Source of the DNA: Leptospira soteropolitanensis
Lineage (GTDB): Bacteria > Spirochaetota > Leptospiria > Leptospirales > Leptospiraceae
Reading direction: 5' to 3'
DNA: 64,000 nt
NCBI RefSeq assembly: GCF_026151655.1
Contig: NZ_JAMQPN010000007.1
Location: 1 to 64,000, forward strand
Both the position numbers and the translations under genes were made by a program. The notes below the pieces were generated by a model. That model ran no database searches. It was not told where the DNA came from and saw nothing but the letters and a program-made list of their open reading frames with translations. Of the stretch, positions 46,064 to 55,821 are shown piece by piece. Within the stretch, counting starts at the first letter, position 1, and each line of letters starts with the position of its first letter.

Positions 46064-47813
46064 CTACAAAACAATTTTTGGTCTTTCTACCCGCGTAAGG
46101 GCAGTTGATTTCGATGTATCTTCTTTTAATTTAAAACTCATTATGATAGACCGCATAATTTCGACTTGTCGTTTTAAGGTTTCACTTGAGGCTGCAACCT
46201 CCTCAGCGGAGGCTGCTGTTGTTGATGTTACGGTTGTTACCTGGTCTATACCTTGGGTGATTTGTAACACAGCTGATTTTTGCTCGTGAATAGATAATGC
46301 TAATTCTTTTGTAAGGTTACTTACGTTCTCGGCACTATCTGAAATTTGACCAAGAACTTCGGCTGTTTTTTCTGTTGCATCGTTTCCAAGTTTGACTTTT
46401 TTCATCGATGATTCTATTAGGAGGGTAGTTTCATCTGCAGCGTTGGCACTTTTTTGTGCCAAGTTTCTTACTTCTTCCGCAACCACTGCAAAACCTTTCC
46501 CATGTTGACCTGCTCTTGCTGCCTCTACCGCAGCATTGAGTGCTAGGATATTGGTTTGGAAAGCAATATCATTAATAACTTTGTTGATTTTGGAGATTTG
46601 TTCAAAGGAGTTACTTATTTCTCCCATTGCAGAAACCAAATCCTTCATTTTTGAATTTCCATCTAGCGCCTGTTTTGCGGTTGATTCGGAAAATTCTGTC
46701 ATCCTTTCCGCATTTTCTGCATTTGATAGAAAACTGTTACTAATTTCTGTGAGAGTAGCTGAAATTTCTTCTACTGCACTTGCTTGTTCACTTGCTGCCT
46801 CAGAGAGTGAGGTACTGGCATCAGCCAATTGTTGAGCCCCTAAGTCCACTTCCTGTGAGGAAAAATATAGTTTTTCTACTACATCGGATAGGTTGATGAG
46901 CATACGACGTAAACTCAAACCCAGTTGGTCTCGTTCTGATTTGAGTGTGACATCAGCACTGAGATCAGAATTGGCAATCCTTTCTAAATGTTCAGCTCGT
47001 TCTTTTGATAAAAGAAACAAGCTCCATAAAGGCTTGCGAAAGTTGTTGGACTTCATTTCCTTCTAAGTGTTTTGCATTGGAATGAGTTTTATGTTTTGTT
47101 TCTAAATCAACATCAAGATCTCCAATAGAAACAGTCTGTGCTACTTCTACGATTTTTTTCATCGGAGCTGCGATGGAGTCAGAGAAAAAAATGGCAATGA
47201 GGAAAACCAACACAAAAGCCACTACAACAACTGTGATCACAACGGCTAAAGAACTTTCAAACTGAGCTTCTGATCTATGATATTCTTCTTTTGCAACCTT
47301 CAATTGAACTCGAATTAAATCATCTAAGTGGTGAGTGAGAGGTTCGAAGATGGGATACATATCTACGGTGACAAACTTTTCTAATTCTGCATCGTTTCTA
47401 GTTTCCAATAGGATACGAAGTTGTTTGACTCCTGCTTTGAGTGGGGGAAATTCTTTTTCCATCTGATCTATGATCGCTTTTTCTTTGGGAACAAGATAGG
47501 TTCCGAGATAAACTTTCCATATTTCATCTGCTTTCGTTTCTGATTCTCTTATGGATTCGAGTGCTTCTTCGACGGTGATTTTTTTTGCACGAACCTTATT
47601 GGCTGAATCCACTATTCCAATCAAATAGGCATCCGAAACTTCTTTGATTTGGCTAATCGGAACAACTCTGTCTTCAAAAACAGTATGAAGTGAAGCTAAA
47701 ATTTGACGTGCCGAATAAAAGCTGGCGCCTGCGACAACAATCATCAACAGAATGGTTACCATAAAAGCCAAAAGTAATTTGACTCGAATTTTAAGATCGT
47801 GTATCCATTTCAT
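46064..47813 (-). pseudogene. Methyl-accepting chemotaxis protein split by a one-base frameshift
   Basis: Two frames together make one receptor. The 5' part (47813 down to a TGA at 46992-46994) gives a membrane helix, a four-helix periplasmic sensor domain, a second membrane helix (VVVAFVLVFLIAIFF) and HAMP, ending FIKRTS. The 3' part, open from 47056 to 46064, supplies the signalling domain with the hairpin tip ([20 protein letters not shown] region). Dropping one A from the AAAA run at 47003-47006 (T on the plus strand) joins them as ...[14 protein letters not shown]..., giving 582 residues of normal layout. This is either a sequencing error, a recent mutation, phase variation or programmed +1 frameshifting. 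The gene leads the chemotaxis-like operon. Confidence 0.88.
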
Positions 47814-47913
47814 AATTTTTCCCTAGAGGTGGACGGAATTCTAGTTCATGAATTAGGTTAGTCAAGCGTTTCCTAATATTAAATTTTAAAAAACAGAAAT
47901 AACTAAAAAAGAA

Positions 47914-49242
47914 CTAAAATGTTTTGGAATATCCTAAGCTAACATAGAATAAATGAGAAGGAATCTTTTGTAAAGTATAAGATTCTCTGAGCCAGGTTTT
48001 CGCCATTGTATCAGTAAGGGAATTCCCAGTATTGATTTGTTCGATTGCATTTAGAATTGAGGTGTTGTACGCACCATAAATACGGGAAGGGTTTGCTACT
48101 TTTCCATCTTCGGAACTACGGTTCCAATTTGCTTTGTTTGGATCTCCTCCTGCATAACCATAATAATTATTTGTATCCCAAAGATAGAGGTCGGGGCGAA
48201 AGATATGTGCGAGTTTAACAAACAAATCTCCAAAGAAAAAAGTAGTAGAGGTTGTGATATCTTGGATTCCGTTACGATTGTCAACGGCATTATTGCTCAT
48301 GGCATAACCCAGATTGACATGAGGCATAATTCTAAAAAAATTTTCTTCCCTGAAAGTATAAGAGGCACTGAAAGATAGATAGTTTTTGCCCGCAAGTAGT
48401 CCTCCATTCTCTGTAGAATATTGAGTGTAATAGGAAAGAGCAGGCTTTACTATTTTTAGGAAAGGAAGTTTCCATTGAACAAAATACTCGTGCCAAACAA
48501 GTCTTGTGATGGCGTCAGGATTGTTCGTATTATATTTGTTATTTGGTCCTCCTGAGACGTAAGGATTTTCTTTTTGTGTGTTGGGAGAAAGAAGAGAGTT
48601 TGGTGTTTTTTGGAAAGTGTTATAAAACCAAATTCCCACTGCAAAATCACCAAAACGACTTGGATCAAAATGGTAACTCATGGAAAAAAACATTCCATCA
48701 GATCTTTTATTTCCGTTTGGTTCTTTTTTCGGACCATAACCTCCATTGGGACTGTATCCCATGCAGGGATCGGTTCCTTCTCCGCCACTGGAGACTCTTT
48801 CTTGGATGGAACGAACACATGGGTCCTGTCCATAAGGATCAAAGAATTTTGTTTCTTCTCCTAAGTAAGAAGGGCCAACTCCACCCGGTTTTGATTGAAA
48901 AATACGTTTGTCAGAGTCTCTGTCGTCTCTATTTGTTAGTTGAAAGTTTCCAAAAAGGGACCATTGGAATTTTTTTTCTGGTGACCAAATGTTGATAGAT
49001 GGTTGGAGAGCCGGTGCGTATGTAAAACTTTGATAACTTGCGCCATTTCTTCTGTTTTCGGCTTCACCTGCGAATGAATTCCCTCGCCAAAGGAAGTCCG
49101 ATACAATTTCTGTATTGGTTTCTATGAGGAGAGGTTTGTTATCATTCGATATAGTTTCTGATCGAAGAGAAACTGAAACTATGAAAATCAAAAAAAGAAA
49201 ACTATAGACTTTGATTTGCAAAAATAGTCTGGAATGTTTCAC
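47914..49242 (-). CDS. Hypothetical outer-membrane porin-like protein
   Basis: 442 residues from a GTG start at 49242 with GGGAGAAGG just upstream. A signal peptide (SFLFLIFIVSVSLRS) is followed by a Gly/Asn/Tyr-rich sequence with alternating amphipathic strands, and the chain ends in a strand with a terminal Phe (FYVSLGYSKTF), the classic signal for outer-membrane barrel assembly. A Cys pair (DPCVRS ... DPCMGY) may form a disulfide in an extracellular loop. No family recognised beyond barrel features. Its start overlaps the upstream HExxH gene by 41 bp, so the two are probably an operon. Confidence 0.75.
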   Translation of the reverse strand: MKHSRLFLQIKVYSFLFLIFIVSVSLRSETISNDNKPLLIETNTEIVSDFLWRGNSFAGEAENRRNGASYQSFTYAPALQPSINIWSPEKKFQWSLFGNFQLTNRDDRDSDKRIFQSKPGGVGPSYLGEETKFFDPYGQDPCVRSIQERVSSGGEGTDPCMGYSPNGGYGPKKEPNGNKRSDGMFFSMSYHFDPSRFGDFAVGIWFYNTFQKTPNSLLSPNTQKENPYVSGGPNNKYNTNNPDAITRLVWHEYFVQWKLPFLKIVKPALSYYTQYSTENGGLLAGKNYLSFSASYTFREENFFRIMPHVNLGYAMSNNAVDNRNGIQDITTSTTFFFGDLFVKLAHIFRPDLYLWDTNNYYGYAGGDPNKANWNRSSEDGKVANPSRIYGAYNTSILNAIEQINTGNSLTDTMAKTWLRESYTLQKIPSHLFYVSLGYSKTF

Positions 49243-50227
49243 GAAACCTTCTCCCTCCTTCTTTTCGAATCGGATCGACTAGTACTGTTTCCGAAATTCC
49301 ATTGGAAGTCAGGATGACTTTGTATTCATTTTTATATAAAAAAACATGTACATATTGTGCAAAAGCTTCCGCATAAGTATCATCTGCATTTGTGGCTGCA
49401 TATAAAGAAACAAAACCTGTGTTGTTGAGTTTTTTATAAATCAATTTTCCTTCAGGGAATAATGATAGAGTTGGAGTATTTTGGTAAAATTTGATTTTGT
49501 TTCTTTCGGGAAAAAAAGTGGCTTCGTATGGAGAGTAAGTTTCCGACCACCAAATTCCATCGAAGAGTGAAAAATTTCTAAAGTCTCTTTGGGTTTCTGA
49601 AAAGTCTGGTGCATGACCTTGGACGATCGATAAAATATGACCTAATTCGTGTAAGATGATGAAGCGTAATGCAATTTGTTTGGAATTGGAATGATCCAAG
49701 TGGACTTGGATGAAATGTTCTTGATTCGGGAAAAAAGCTGAGGTCTCTTTTTTGGTTGCCCAGTCGTTGCAACCATCCATTAGTAAATTAGAATCTAAAA
49801 AAATAATACCACCAATAGGTTGACCTTCTTCGTTTCTCACAATCCCTGTGAGACCGGTAGAACCTAAATCAGTGACAAAGTAAATTCCATACAAGAGAGA
49901 GTTGGTAAGAGAATTCAGTTCTTTTGGCATTGATTGGAAGATTTGGTTTAATTCCATTTTCCAGGGGGATAAATCTTTTGTAGGTTTAGGAATGTCTGTG
50001 ATTTCGTCGATGGCATTTATGGAGATAAGTGTGTCCAATCGTTTGGAATCCAAAGGATAAACTCTTTTATTCCAGGTTCCTTGTAAGGGAGGAAGGTTTG
50101 TTGATTTTAATCCAATATTATCTTTTGCCCAATTGGCGTAAGGGTTTTGGGGAAGAGAAAACGTAGTAGGCGCACAGAGCCAAAAAAGGAAAGGAACTAA
50201 GGATATGAGGTAAGGATTTGATCGCAT
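49202..50227 (-). CDS. Exported putative zinc metalloprotease (HExxH)
   Basis: 341 residues with a signal peptide (MRSNPYLISLVPFLFWLC; Cys18 may be lipidated). A metalloprotease motif HELGH (His193, Glu194, His197) lies in a hydrophobic helix, FIILHELGHILSIVQGH, and a downstream TYAEAFAQYVHVF offers a Glu third ligand as in gluzincins. Outside the motif I recognise no family. The protein presumably acts in the periplasm or at the outer membrane. It overlaps the following barrel-protein gene by 41 bp and is divergent from the small protein at 50247, with only 19 bp between the two start codons. Confidence 0.68.
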   Translation of the reverse strand: MRSNPYLISLVPFLFWLCAPTTFSLPQNPYANWAKDNIGLKSTNLPPLQGTWNKRVYPLDSKRLDTLISINAIDEITDIPKPTKDLSPWKMELNQIFQSMPKELNSLTNSLLYGIYFVTDLGSTGLTGIVRNEEGQPIGGIIFLDSNLLMDGCNDWATKKETSAFFPNQEHFIQVHLDHSNSKQIALRFIILHELGHILSIVQGHAPDFSETQRDFRNFSLFDGIWWSETYSPYEATFFPERNKIKFYQNTPTLSLFPEGKLIYKKLNNTGFVSLYAATNADDTYAEAFAQYVHVFLYKNEYKVILTSNGISETVLVDPIRKEGGRRFRETFQTIFANQSL

Positions 50228-50246
50228 TTGCCGATTGTATTTCTAT

Positions 50247-50588
50247 ATGAAAGGATTTCTTGGTCTATGCTTTTTTTTGCCCGGAATTCTTTTCGCTGAA
50301 ATCAATCCGTGGAATTTACGACCTGATGTTCGGATTTTAACTAGAAAAGAAGTGTCCCATATCGTAATGGAAAAGAGGCCTGACCATTATCGGGTGACAC
50401 TCATTGTTTCCGAACGATTCCCCTACAATTACAAAGCATTGTCCCATCCCTTTTTCTTTCGAATGGAAGATGAGAAAAAAGCATTCGAACTTGCGAATCA
50501 AATGGACAAGTATTTGGATTCTGGAAATCCTTTCACCATCACCTTGAATGGATCTGAAATCCAAACTTTGGTATGGGGAGAACCCTGA
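50247..50588 (+). CDS. Small hypothetical exported protein
   Basis: 113 residues from the ATG at 50247 (a TTG at 50235 would add four). A signal peptide (MKGFLGLCFFLPGILFA) precedes a compact mixed alpha/beta domain of about 96 residues (e.g. PDHYRVTLIVSERFPYN, FFFRMEDEKKAFELANQMDKYL). Family not recognised. The stop is followed directly by the TTG start of the PP2C phosphatase gene, so the two are likely translated together, and the pair diverges from the HExxH gene. Confidence 0.62.
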   Translation: MKGFLGLCFFLPGILFAEINPWNLRPDVRILTRKEVSHIVMEKRPDHYRVTLIVSERFPYNYKALSHPFFFRMEDEKKAFELANQMDKYLDSGNPFTITLNGSEIQTLVWGEP

Positions 50589-51956
50589 TTGACACGTTCA
50601 TTTTATTTATACTTTAAAGAAATCTTTCGTAAACCTACAAGATCCGAATGGGAAATTTTAAAGTTAGTAGAAGCCCGTTATGATAAAGAATATACATTTT
50701 ATATTTTTATCACTCATCTCATAGTTTATTCTCTACTCATAGCTCCGCCATTTTCTGAAATCAAAATGCAGATTTTGCCTTACCTACTTGGTGTATCAAT
50801 CGCTAGACTTATTTTACTATTACAATTTTATACAAAGAGTATCCCCATCCAAAGAGTGATTTACTTTAGCGGATTTGTTGGTGATGGCCTTGTTTATATT
50901 GTTTTTATGTTGGGAATTCATTCGTTTCCATCTCTTGGGAGTTTTTATTTATTAAATGCTTATCTAATGTCTTTTATTTTCCCAATTCTTTTATACAGTA
51001 CAAGGCTTGACCCCAAGGCATGTATTTTAAGCGCATCTTATTTTTCTATATTACATATTGTTTATATTTATAATTTACCTAATTCTGTTTCCGATCAGTT
51101 TTCTTTTTTTAGTAAATACTTTTTGATTTTAGTGTATTGGGGAAGCGCTACACTTGGGACAGTTTTTGTTCTAAATAAACGAAAAGACACAACAGACATG
51201 TATAATCTTTCGGAAGAAAGAAGGTTCATGTTACACGAGTTAGAACTTGCAAAAAAAGTACAAGATGCACTCTTTCCTGGGAATATCAAAATTCCGAGTT
51301 TAGCCTTTACCTATTATAGAAAAAGCCCCAATGTCATTGGCGGTGACTTTTTTGATTTTGTTCAACTCCGGGAAGGAAACGTTGGAGTATTTTTAACAGA
51401 TGTGGCAGGTCATGGAATTTCTTCTGCAATGGTAGCATCCATTATGAAGGTCCTTGTATCCACCATTCCCTATCGTTTCAAAACAGCACCAGCCAAACTG
51501 ATGGATTATTTAGATGATCGTTTGGCTCATGACTTAAATAAATACCACGCCTCGGCCATTTATTTATTTTTTGATTTTATCGAAAAAAAACTAACTCTAG
51601 GAAATGCGGGCCATCCTTATTTGATTCTGGCGCATAAGGGAGAGGAGTTTCAAGAGTTAGAAACTGAAGGTGCTATTCTCGGCTTTAATATTAAAATTCC
51701 ACCGATTGCCGAAAAAACATTACCAATCTCGCCTGGGGATCGATTTTTTATTTATACCGATGGACTCATTGAATCCACAGATCCGGATGGAAATTCTTTG
51801 GGAACAGAAGGCCTTCTTTCACTTCTCAACCGCCATAGACAGAGTCAAAATATCAAAGAACTGGAGCTTTGCCTGCTTACAGAATTGAAAACCAACTATG
51901 GACTTGATAGTTTTTCTGATGACACTATGTTTCTCATATTGGAAGTAGAAGAATAA
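50589..51956 (+). CDS. Membrane-bound PP2C/SpoIIE-type serine phosphatase
   Basis: 455 residues, TTG start directly after the previous stop. Six or so membrane helices (about 35-205), a short coiled linker (ELELAKKVQDALFPGNI, the usual lead into SpoIIE domains), then the PP2C-like phosphatase with its metal-binding aspartates in VIGGDFFDF, LTDVAGHGISSAMVA, FIYTDGLIES and FSDDTMFLIL. Family knowledge: such phosphatases dephosphorylate STAS anti-sigma antagonists. A STAS protein is encoded at 20927-21268, a possible but distant target. The next gene (enoyl-CoA hydratase) starts 11 bp downstream. Confidence 0.9.
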   Translation: MTRSFYLYFKEIFRKPTRSEWEILKLVEARYDKEYTFYIFITHLIVYSLLIAPPFSEIKMQILPYLLGVSIARLILLLQFYTKSIPIQRVIYFSGFVGDGLVYIVFMLGIHSFPSLGSFYLLNAYLMSFIFPILLYSTRLDPKACILSASYFSILHIVYIYNLPNSVSDQFSFFSKYFLILVYWGSATLGTVFVLNKRKDTTDMYNLSEERRFMLHELELAKKVQDALFPGNIKIPSLAFTYYRKSPNVIGGDFFDFVQLREGNVGVFLTDVAGHGISSAMVASIMKVLVSTIPYRFKTAPAKLMDYLDDRLAHDLNKYHASAIYLFFDFIEKKLTLGNAGHPYLILAHKGEEFQELETEGAILGFNIKIPPIAEKTLPISPGDRFFIYTDGLIESTDPDGNSLGTEGLLSLLNRHRQSQNIKELELCLLTELKTNYGLDSFSDDTMFLILEVEE

Positions 51957-51967
51957 GGAGAATTCAT

Positions 51968-52738
51968 TTGTCTTTTTTAGATATTCAAATTAAATCCAAT
52001 TTTGCTCTTGTCACGATCAAAAGGCCAGAGGCCCTAAATGCACTGAACGATGTAGTCATCACTCAAATTGGTGAAATGGTGGAAAAATTGGAATCCGATC
52101 AGGCAGTGAGAGGATTTATTCTTACTGGCGAAGGAAAGGCTTTCGTTGCCGGAGCAGACATTGCAAAAATGAAAGAGTTTAATGTACGGGAAGGCCAAGC
52201 TTTTTCAGAGCTAGGGCAAACTGTATTTAGAAAGATGGAGTTATCAAGTCTTATCTCTATTGCTGCTATCAATGGATTTTGTTTGGGTGGAGGAATGGAA
52301 TTAGCTATGGCATGTGACATTCGTTATGCGGCAACTCCTGCTAAATTAGGTTTACCTGAAGTGACACTTGGATTACTACCAGGTTTTGGCGGGTCCCAAA
52401 GACTTCCTAGGCTTATTGGAGTCGGAAGAGCAACAGAACTTATTTTATCCGGTGATATGATTTCTGCGGAAGAAGGATATAGACTCGGCCTTATCAATAA
52501 AGTCACCGAACCTGCAGAGTTACTAAACGAATCTGAAAAAACTCTTTCTACTATTTTATCACGTGGGCCTAACGCAATCAAGGCGGCAAAAACTGCGATA
52601 CGCCAAGGATTGGAAACCAATATGGATCGAGGATTGGATTGGGAAAAACAACTTTTTGGTGGAAGGTTTGCCGACGAAGAAACCAAAGAAGGTCTTTCGG
52701 CTTTTCTTGAAAAAAGAAAACCAAACTTCAAAGGATAG
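51968..52738 (+). CDS. Enoyl-CoA hydratase/isomerase family protein
   Basis: 256 residues from a TTG start with AAGGAGAATT upstream. Crotonase fold with the oxyanion-hole motifs GKAFVAGADIAKMK and INGFCLGGGMELAMACD, and both catalytic glutamates of true hydratases, Glu111 and Glu131 (GLPEVTLGLLPGFGG). It should hydrate trans-2-enoyl-CoA in fatty-acid beta-oxidation or a related pathway. Leptospira use fatty acids as their main carbon source, so such enzymes are expected. It is part of the plus-strand run between the phosphatase and a DUF192 lipoprotein gene that starts 3 bp later. Confidence 0.92.
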   Translation: MSFLDIQIKSNFALVTIKRPEALNALNDVVITQIGEMVEKLESDQAVRGFILTGEGKAFVAGADIAKMKEFNVREGQAFSELGQTVFRKMELSSLISIAAINGFCLGGGMELAMACDIRYAATPAKLGLPEVTLGLLPGFGGSQRLPRLIGVGRATELILSGDMISAEEGYRLGLINKVTEPAELLNESEKTLSTILSRGPNAIKAAKTAIRQGLETNMDRGLDWEKQLFGGRFADEETKEGLSAFLEKRKPNFKG

Positions 52739-52741
52739 TCT

Positions 52742-53206
52742 ATGAGAACACGGATTGGAATTCTACTAGTTTTATTGACACTTTCTGTTTGTAAACAAGC
52801 AGAATCCTATCCGTCGCAAACCAACACTCCCGAAATTCTCTTTGGTAGTGTTGCTGATCGAGTTTTGAAATTAGAAATTGCGAACACCCCCTCTACTAGG
52901 GCGACAGGACTTATGTATCGCACGAAACTGGGAGAGGATGAAGGAATGCTTTTTGTTTTTCCTCGTCCTGATTATCTAAGTTTTTGGATGAAGAACACAC
53001 TCATCCCTTTATCAATTGGTTACTTTTCAGAAGATATGCGACTTTTAGAATCATTCGATATGAAACCCAACCAAACGGAAGAAGTTTATAACGCGAGAAA
53101 ACCGGCTATGTATGCTTTGGAAGTCAATCAAGGTTGGTTCGCCAAACATAAAATTGGAAAAGATGCCGTCCTTACTTTGGAAAGAAAGGTCTCCGCGCGC
53201 GATTAA
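52742..53206 (+). CDS. DUF192-domain lipoprotein
   Basis: 154 residues with a lipoprotein signal ending LTLSVC (Cys17). The DUF192 core is clear: LEIANTPSTRATGLMYRTKL, EGMLFVFPRPDYLSFWMKNT and the late YALEVNQGWFAKHKIGKD. The function of the family is not known; many members are exported, as here. The gene is 3 bp downstream of the enoyl-CoA hydratase gene. Confidence 0.88.
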   Translation: MRTRIGILLVLLTLSVCKQAESYPSQTNTPEILFGSVADRVLKLEIANTPSTRATGLMYRTKLGEDEGMLFVFPRPDYLSFWMKNTLIPLSIGYFSEDMRLLESFDMKPNQTEEVYNARKPAMYALEVNQGWFAKHKIGKDAVLTLERKVSARD

Positions 53207-53258
53207 ATTTTTTCTTTTTACTTGAATCTCTTCCGGCAGTTCCTTACCATCCTTTAGC

Positions 53259-55772
53259 ATGGTTGTCAACAATCCTCGTTTAATTACCCTTTTATCAGAA
53301 GAACAAAAAGCCGACTTGGCTTCGATGGAAAAACAATTTGCTCACCATCTGGAATATACCATTGGAAAAAATAGGTTCAATCTTAAAAACGAAGATATAT
53401 ACAAAGCACTTGGCCATACGATTAGAGACTTTTTAATCGACCGGTTGAATGTCACTCATGAACGTTATAGAAATGAAAATCCCAAACGTGTCTTCTATTT
53501 TTCTTTAGAATTTTTAATGGGGCGCACTCTAATGAATGCCCTCATCAATCTTGGGTTATACGAAACAATTCAAGTAATGCTTAGAGGCATTGGTTTTGAA
53601 CTTACAGATGTTTTAGAATTTGAAACTGATGCTGGGCTTGGTAATGGTGGACTTGGTAGGCTTGCAGCTTGTTTTTTAGACTCGATGGCTACTCTGAATG
53701 TCCCTGGGTTTGGGTATGGAATTCGTTATGATTATGGGATTTTCAACCAAATCATTGCCAACGGAAGCCAGTTGGAGATGCCTGACCACTGGGATGCAGA
53801 CGGGGTTCCATATGAGGTGGTAAGGTCTGATATCTCTTTTTCCGTTGGTTTTTTTGGACATACCGAAACAAGGGTTTCTGGGAAAGGAAAACTCCAACAT
53901 GATTGGGTTCCTGATGAAACAGTACTTGCGTCGGCGCATGATTATCCCATCCCAGGATTTAACACGAGTACGGTGAACTATTTAAGACTTTGGGCTGCAA
54001 AATCTTCCGAAGAGTTTAATTTGGATTATTTTAATCACGGTGATTACATGAAAGCCGTACAAGATAAATCCATTTCAGAAAATATTTCTAAAGTATTGTA
54101 TCCTAATGATACCACCGAACAAGGAAAGGTGCTAAGACTAAAGCAACAATACTTTATGGTTTGTGCCTCTCTCCAAGACATCTTAACTCAATATCGTGAA
54201 TCTACACAAAATTTGAAAGAACTTCCGAACTACGTTGCCATCCAATTGAATGATACTCATCCAAGTATCGGGATTGCAGAGCTTATGAGAGTTTTTCTGG
54301 ATAATGAGGAGATGGATTGGGAACCCGCTTGGGAGATCGTCACAAAAGTTTTTTCTTATACTAATCATACAGTTTTGCCAGAAGCTTTGGAAACTTGGCG
54401 AGTGGAACTTTTTGAAAAACTTTTACCAAGACATTTAGAAATCATTTATGAAATCAATCATCGTTTTTTGACCGAGGTTCGTAACAAAGGGATTTTGTCA
54501 GATGAGGAAATCCAAAGAGTCAGTATCATTGAAGAAGGAAATGAAAAAAGGATACGAATGGCAAACTTGGCTGTCATTGGATCGTACCGGGTCAATGGGG
54601 TAGCCGAACTACATTCTGACCTCATTAAAAAAACCATTTTCCAAGCCTTTACCAAGGTATTCCCTGAAAAATTTAATAACAAAACCAATGGAATCACTCC
54701 TCGTCGTTGGTTACTCCAATCAAACCCGAGTTTGGCGAATCTAATCTCCAAACGAATCGGAAACGAATTTACAACAGATCTTTCCCACTTAAAGAAACTG
54801 GAAACTTTTGTGAATGATGCCGACTTCCAAAATGATTGGAGACTTGTGAAACAAACGGCCAAAGATGAATTGGCCAAACTTATCAAAAGCGAAACTGGAA
54901 TCACCATCGATCCAAAATCACTCATCGATGTACAAATCAAACGGTTTCACGAATACAAACGCCAACTTCTAAATATCTTGCGAGTGATTGCTTTGTACAG
55001 ACGAATCAAAGAAAATCCATCTCGTGAAATGACACCACGAACCGTTATTTTTGGTGGGAAGGCTGCCCCCGGTTATTATATGGCCAAACTTATCATCAAA
55101 CTCATCAACAATGTGGCATGGATCATCAACCGTGACCCTGATGTAGCGGATAGGTTGAAAGTGGTTTTTTTGCCTAACTACCGAGTGAGTTTAGCGGAAA
55201 AAATCATCCCAGGTAGTAATCTTTCTGAACAAATTTCGACAGCGGGAACCGAAGCCTCTGGAACTAGTAACATGAAATTTATGTTAAACGGTGCATTGAC
55301 CATTGGAACTTTGGATGGTGCCAATGTGGAAATTCTCGAAGAAGTGGGGCCTGAAAATATTTATATCTTTGGACTCCATACAGAAGAAGTTTTTCGTTTG
55401 AAAGAAGCAGGATACCAACCAGCCGATTACATTCGCAAAAACGATGAACTGCATCGGGTGCTTCTCATGATCCGTGAGAATTTTTTCTCTATGGGAGAAC
55501 CTGGAATTTTTGGCCCCATTTACGATAGTCTGTATTATACAGACAATTATCTACTTATGGCTGATTTTAATGCCTATGACGAAACCCAAAACCTAGTAGC
55601 GAGAGATTATTTGGATGAGACCACTTGGACTAAAAAATCCATCTTAAATGTAGCACGTTCAGGTAAATTTTCTTCAGATAGAACCATCAGAGAGTATGCG
55701 AAGGATATCTGGCAGGTCCCGCTCCTTGACACAGTTCCTCCAAAAACTATCTACAAATTGCCACAAAACTGA
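53259..55772 (+). CDS. glgP: Glycogen/alpha-glucan phosphorylase
   Basis: 837 residues, the normal length. It releases glucose-1-phosphate from alpha-1,4-glucans using pyridoxal phosphate bound at Lys673 (EASGTSNMKFMLNG). Other landmarks are the N-terminal KRVFYFSLEFLMGRTL, GLGNGGLGRLAACFLDSMAT, IQLNDTHPSIGIAELMR, NKTNGITPRRWL, and IDVQIKRFHEYKRQ. It appears to have its own promoter region (52 bp after the DUF192 gene). A receiver-protein gene follows 49 bp downstream. Confidence 0.97.
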   Translation: MVVNNPRLITLLSEEQKADLASMEKQFAHHLEYTIGKNRFNLKNEDIYKALGHTIRDFLIDRLNVTHERYRNENPKRVFYFSLEFLMGRTLMNALINLGLYETIQVMLRGIGFELTDVLEFETDAGLGNGGLGRLAACFLDSMATLNVPGFGYGIRYDYGIFNQIIANGSQLEMPDHWDADGVPYEVVRSDISFSVGFFGHTETRVSGKGKLQHDWVPDETVLASAHDYPIPGFNTSTVNYLRLWAAKSSEEFNLDYFNHGDYMKAVQDKSISENISKVLYPNDTTEQGKVLRLKQQYFMVCASLQDILTQYRESTQNLKELPNYVAIQLNDTHPSIGIAELMRVFLDNEEMDWEPAWEIVTKVFSYTNHTVLPEALETWRVELFEKLLPRHLEIIYEINHRFLTEVRNKGILSDEEIQRVSIIEEGNEKRIRMANLAVIGSYRVNGVAELHSDLIKKTIFQAFTKVFPEKFNNKTNGITPRRWLLQSNPSLANLISKRIGNEFTTDLSHLKKLETFVNDADFQNDWRLVKQTAKDELAKLIKSETGITIDPKSLIDVQIKRFHEYKRQLLNILRVIALYRRIKENPSREMTPRTVIFGGKAAPGYYMAKLIIKLINNVAWIINRDPDVADRLKVVFLPNYRVSLAEKIIPGSNLSEQISTAGTEASGTSNMKFMLNGALTIGTLDGANVEILEEVGPENIYIFGLHTEEVFRLKEAGYQPADYIRKNDELHRVLLMIRENFFSMGEPGIFGPIYDSLYYTDNYLLMADFNAYDETQNLVARDYLDETTWTKKSILNVARSGKFSSDRTIREYAKDIWQVPLLDTVPPKTIYKLPQN

Positions 55773-55821
55773 ATCGACATAAAAGAACTAAGGTTGTATT
55801 GTTCCAAGGAAAGGGTCCCAA

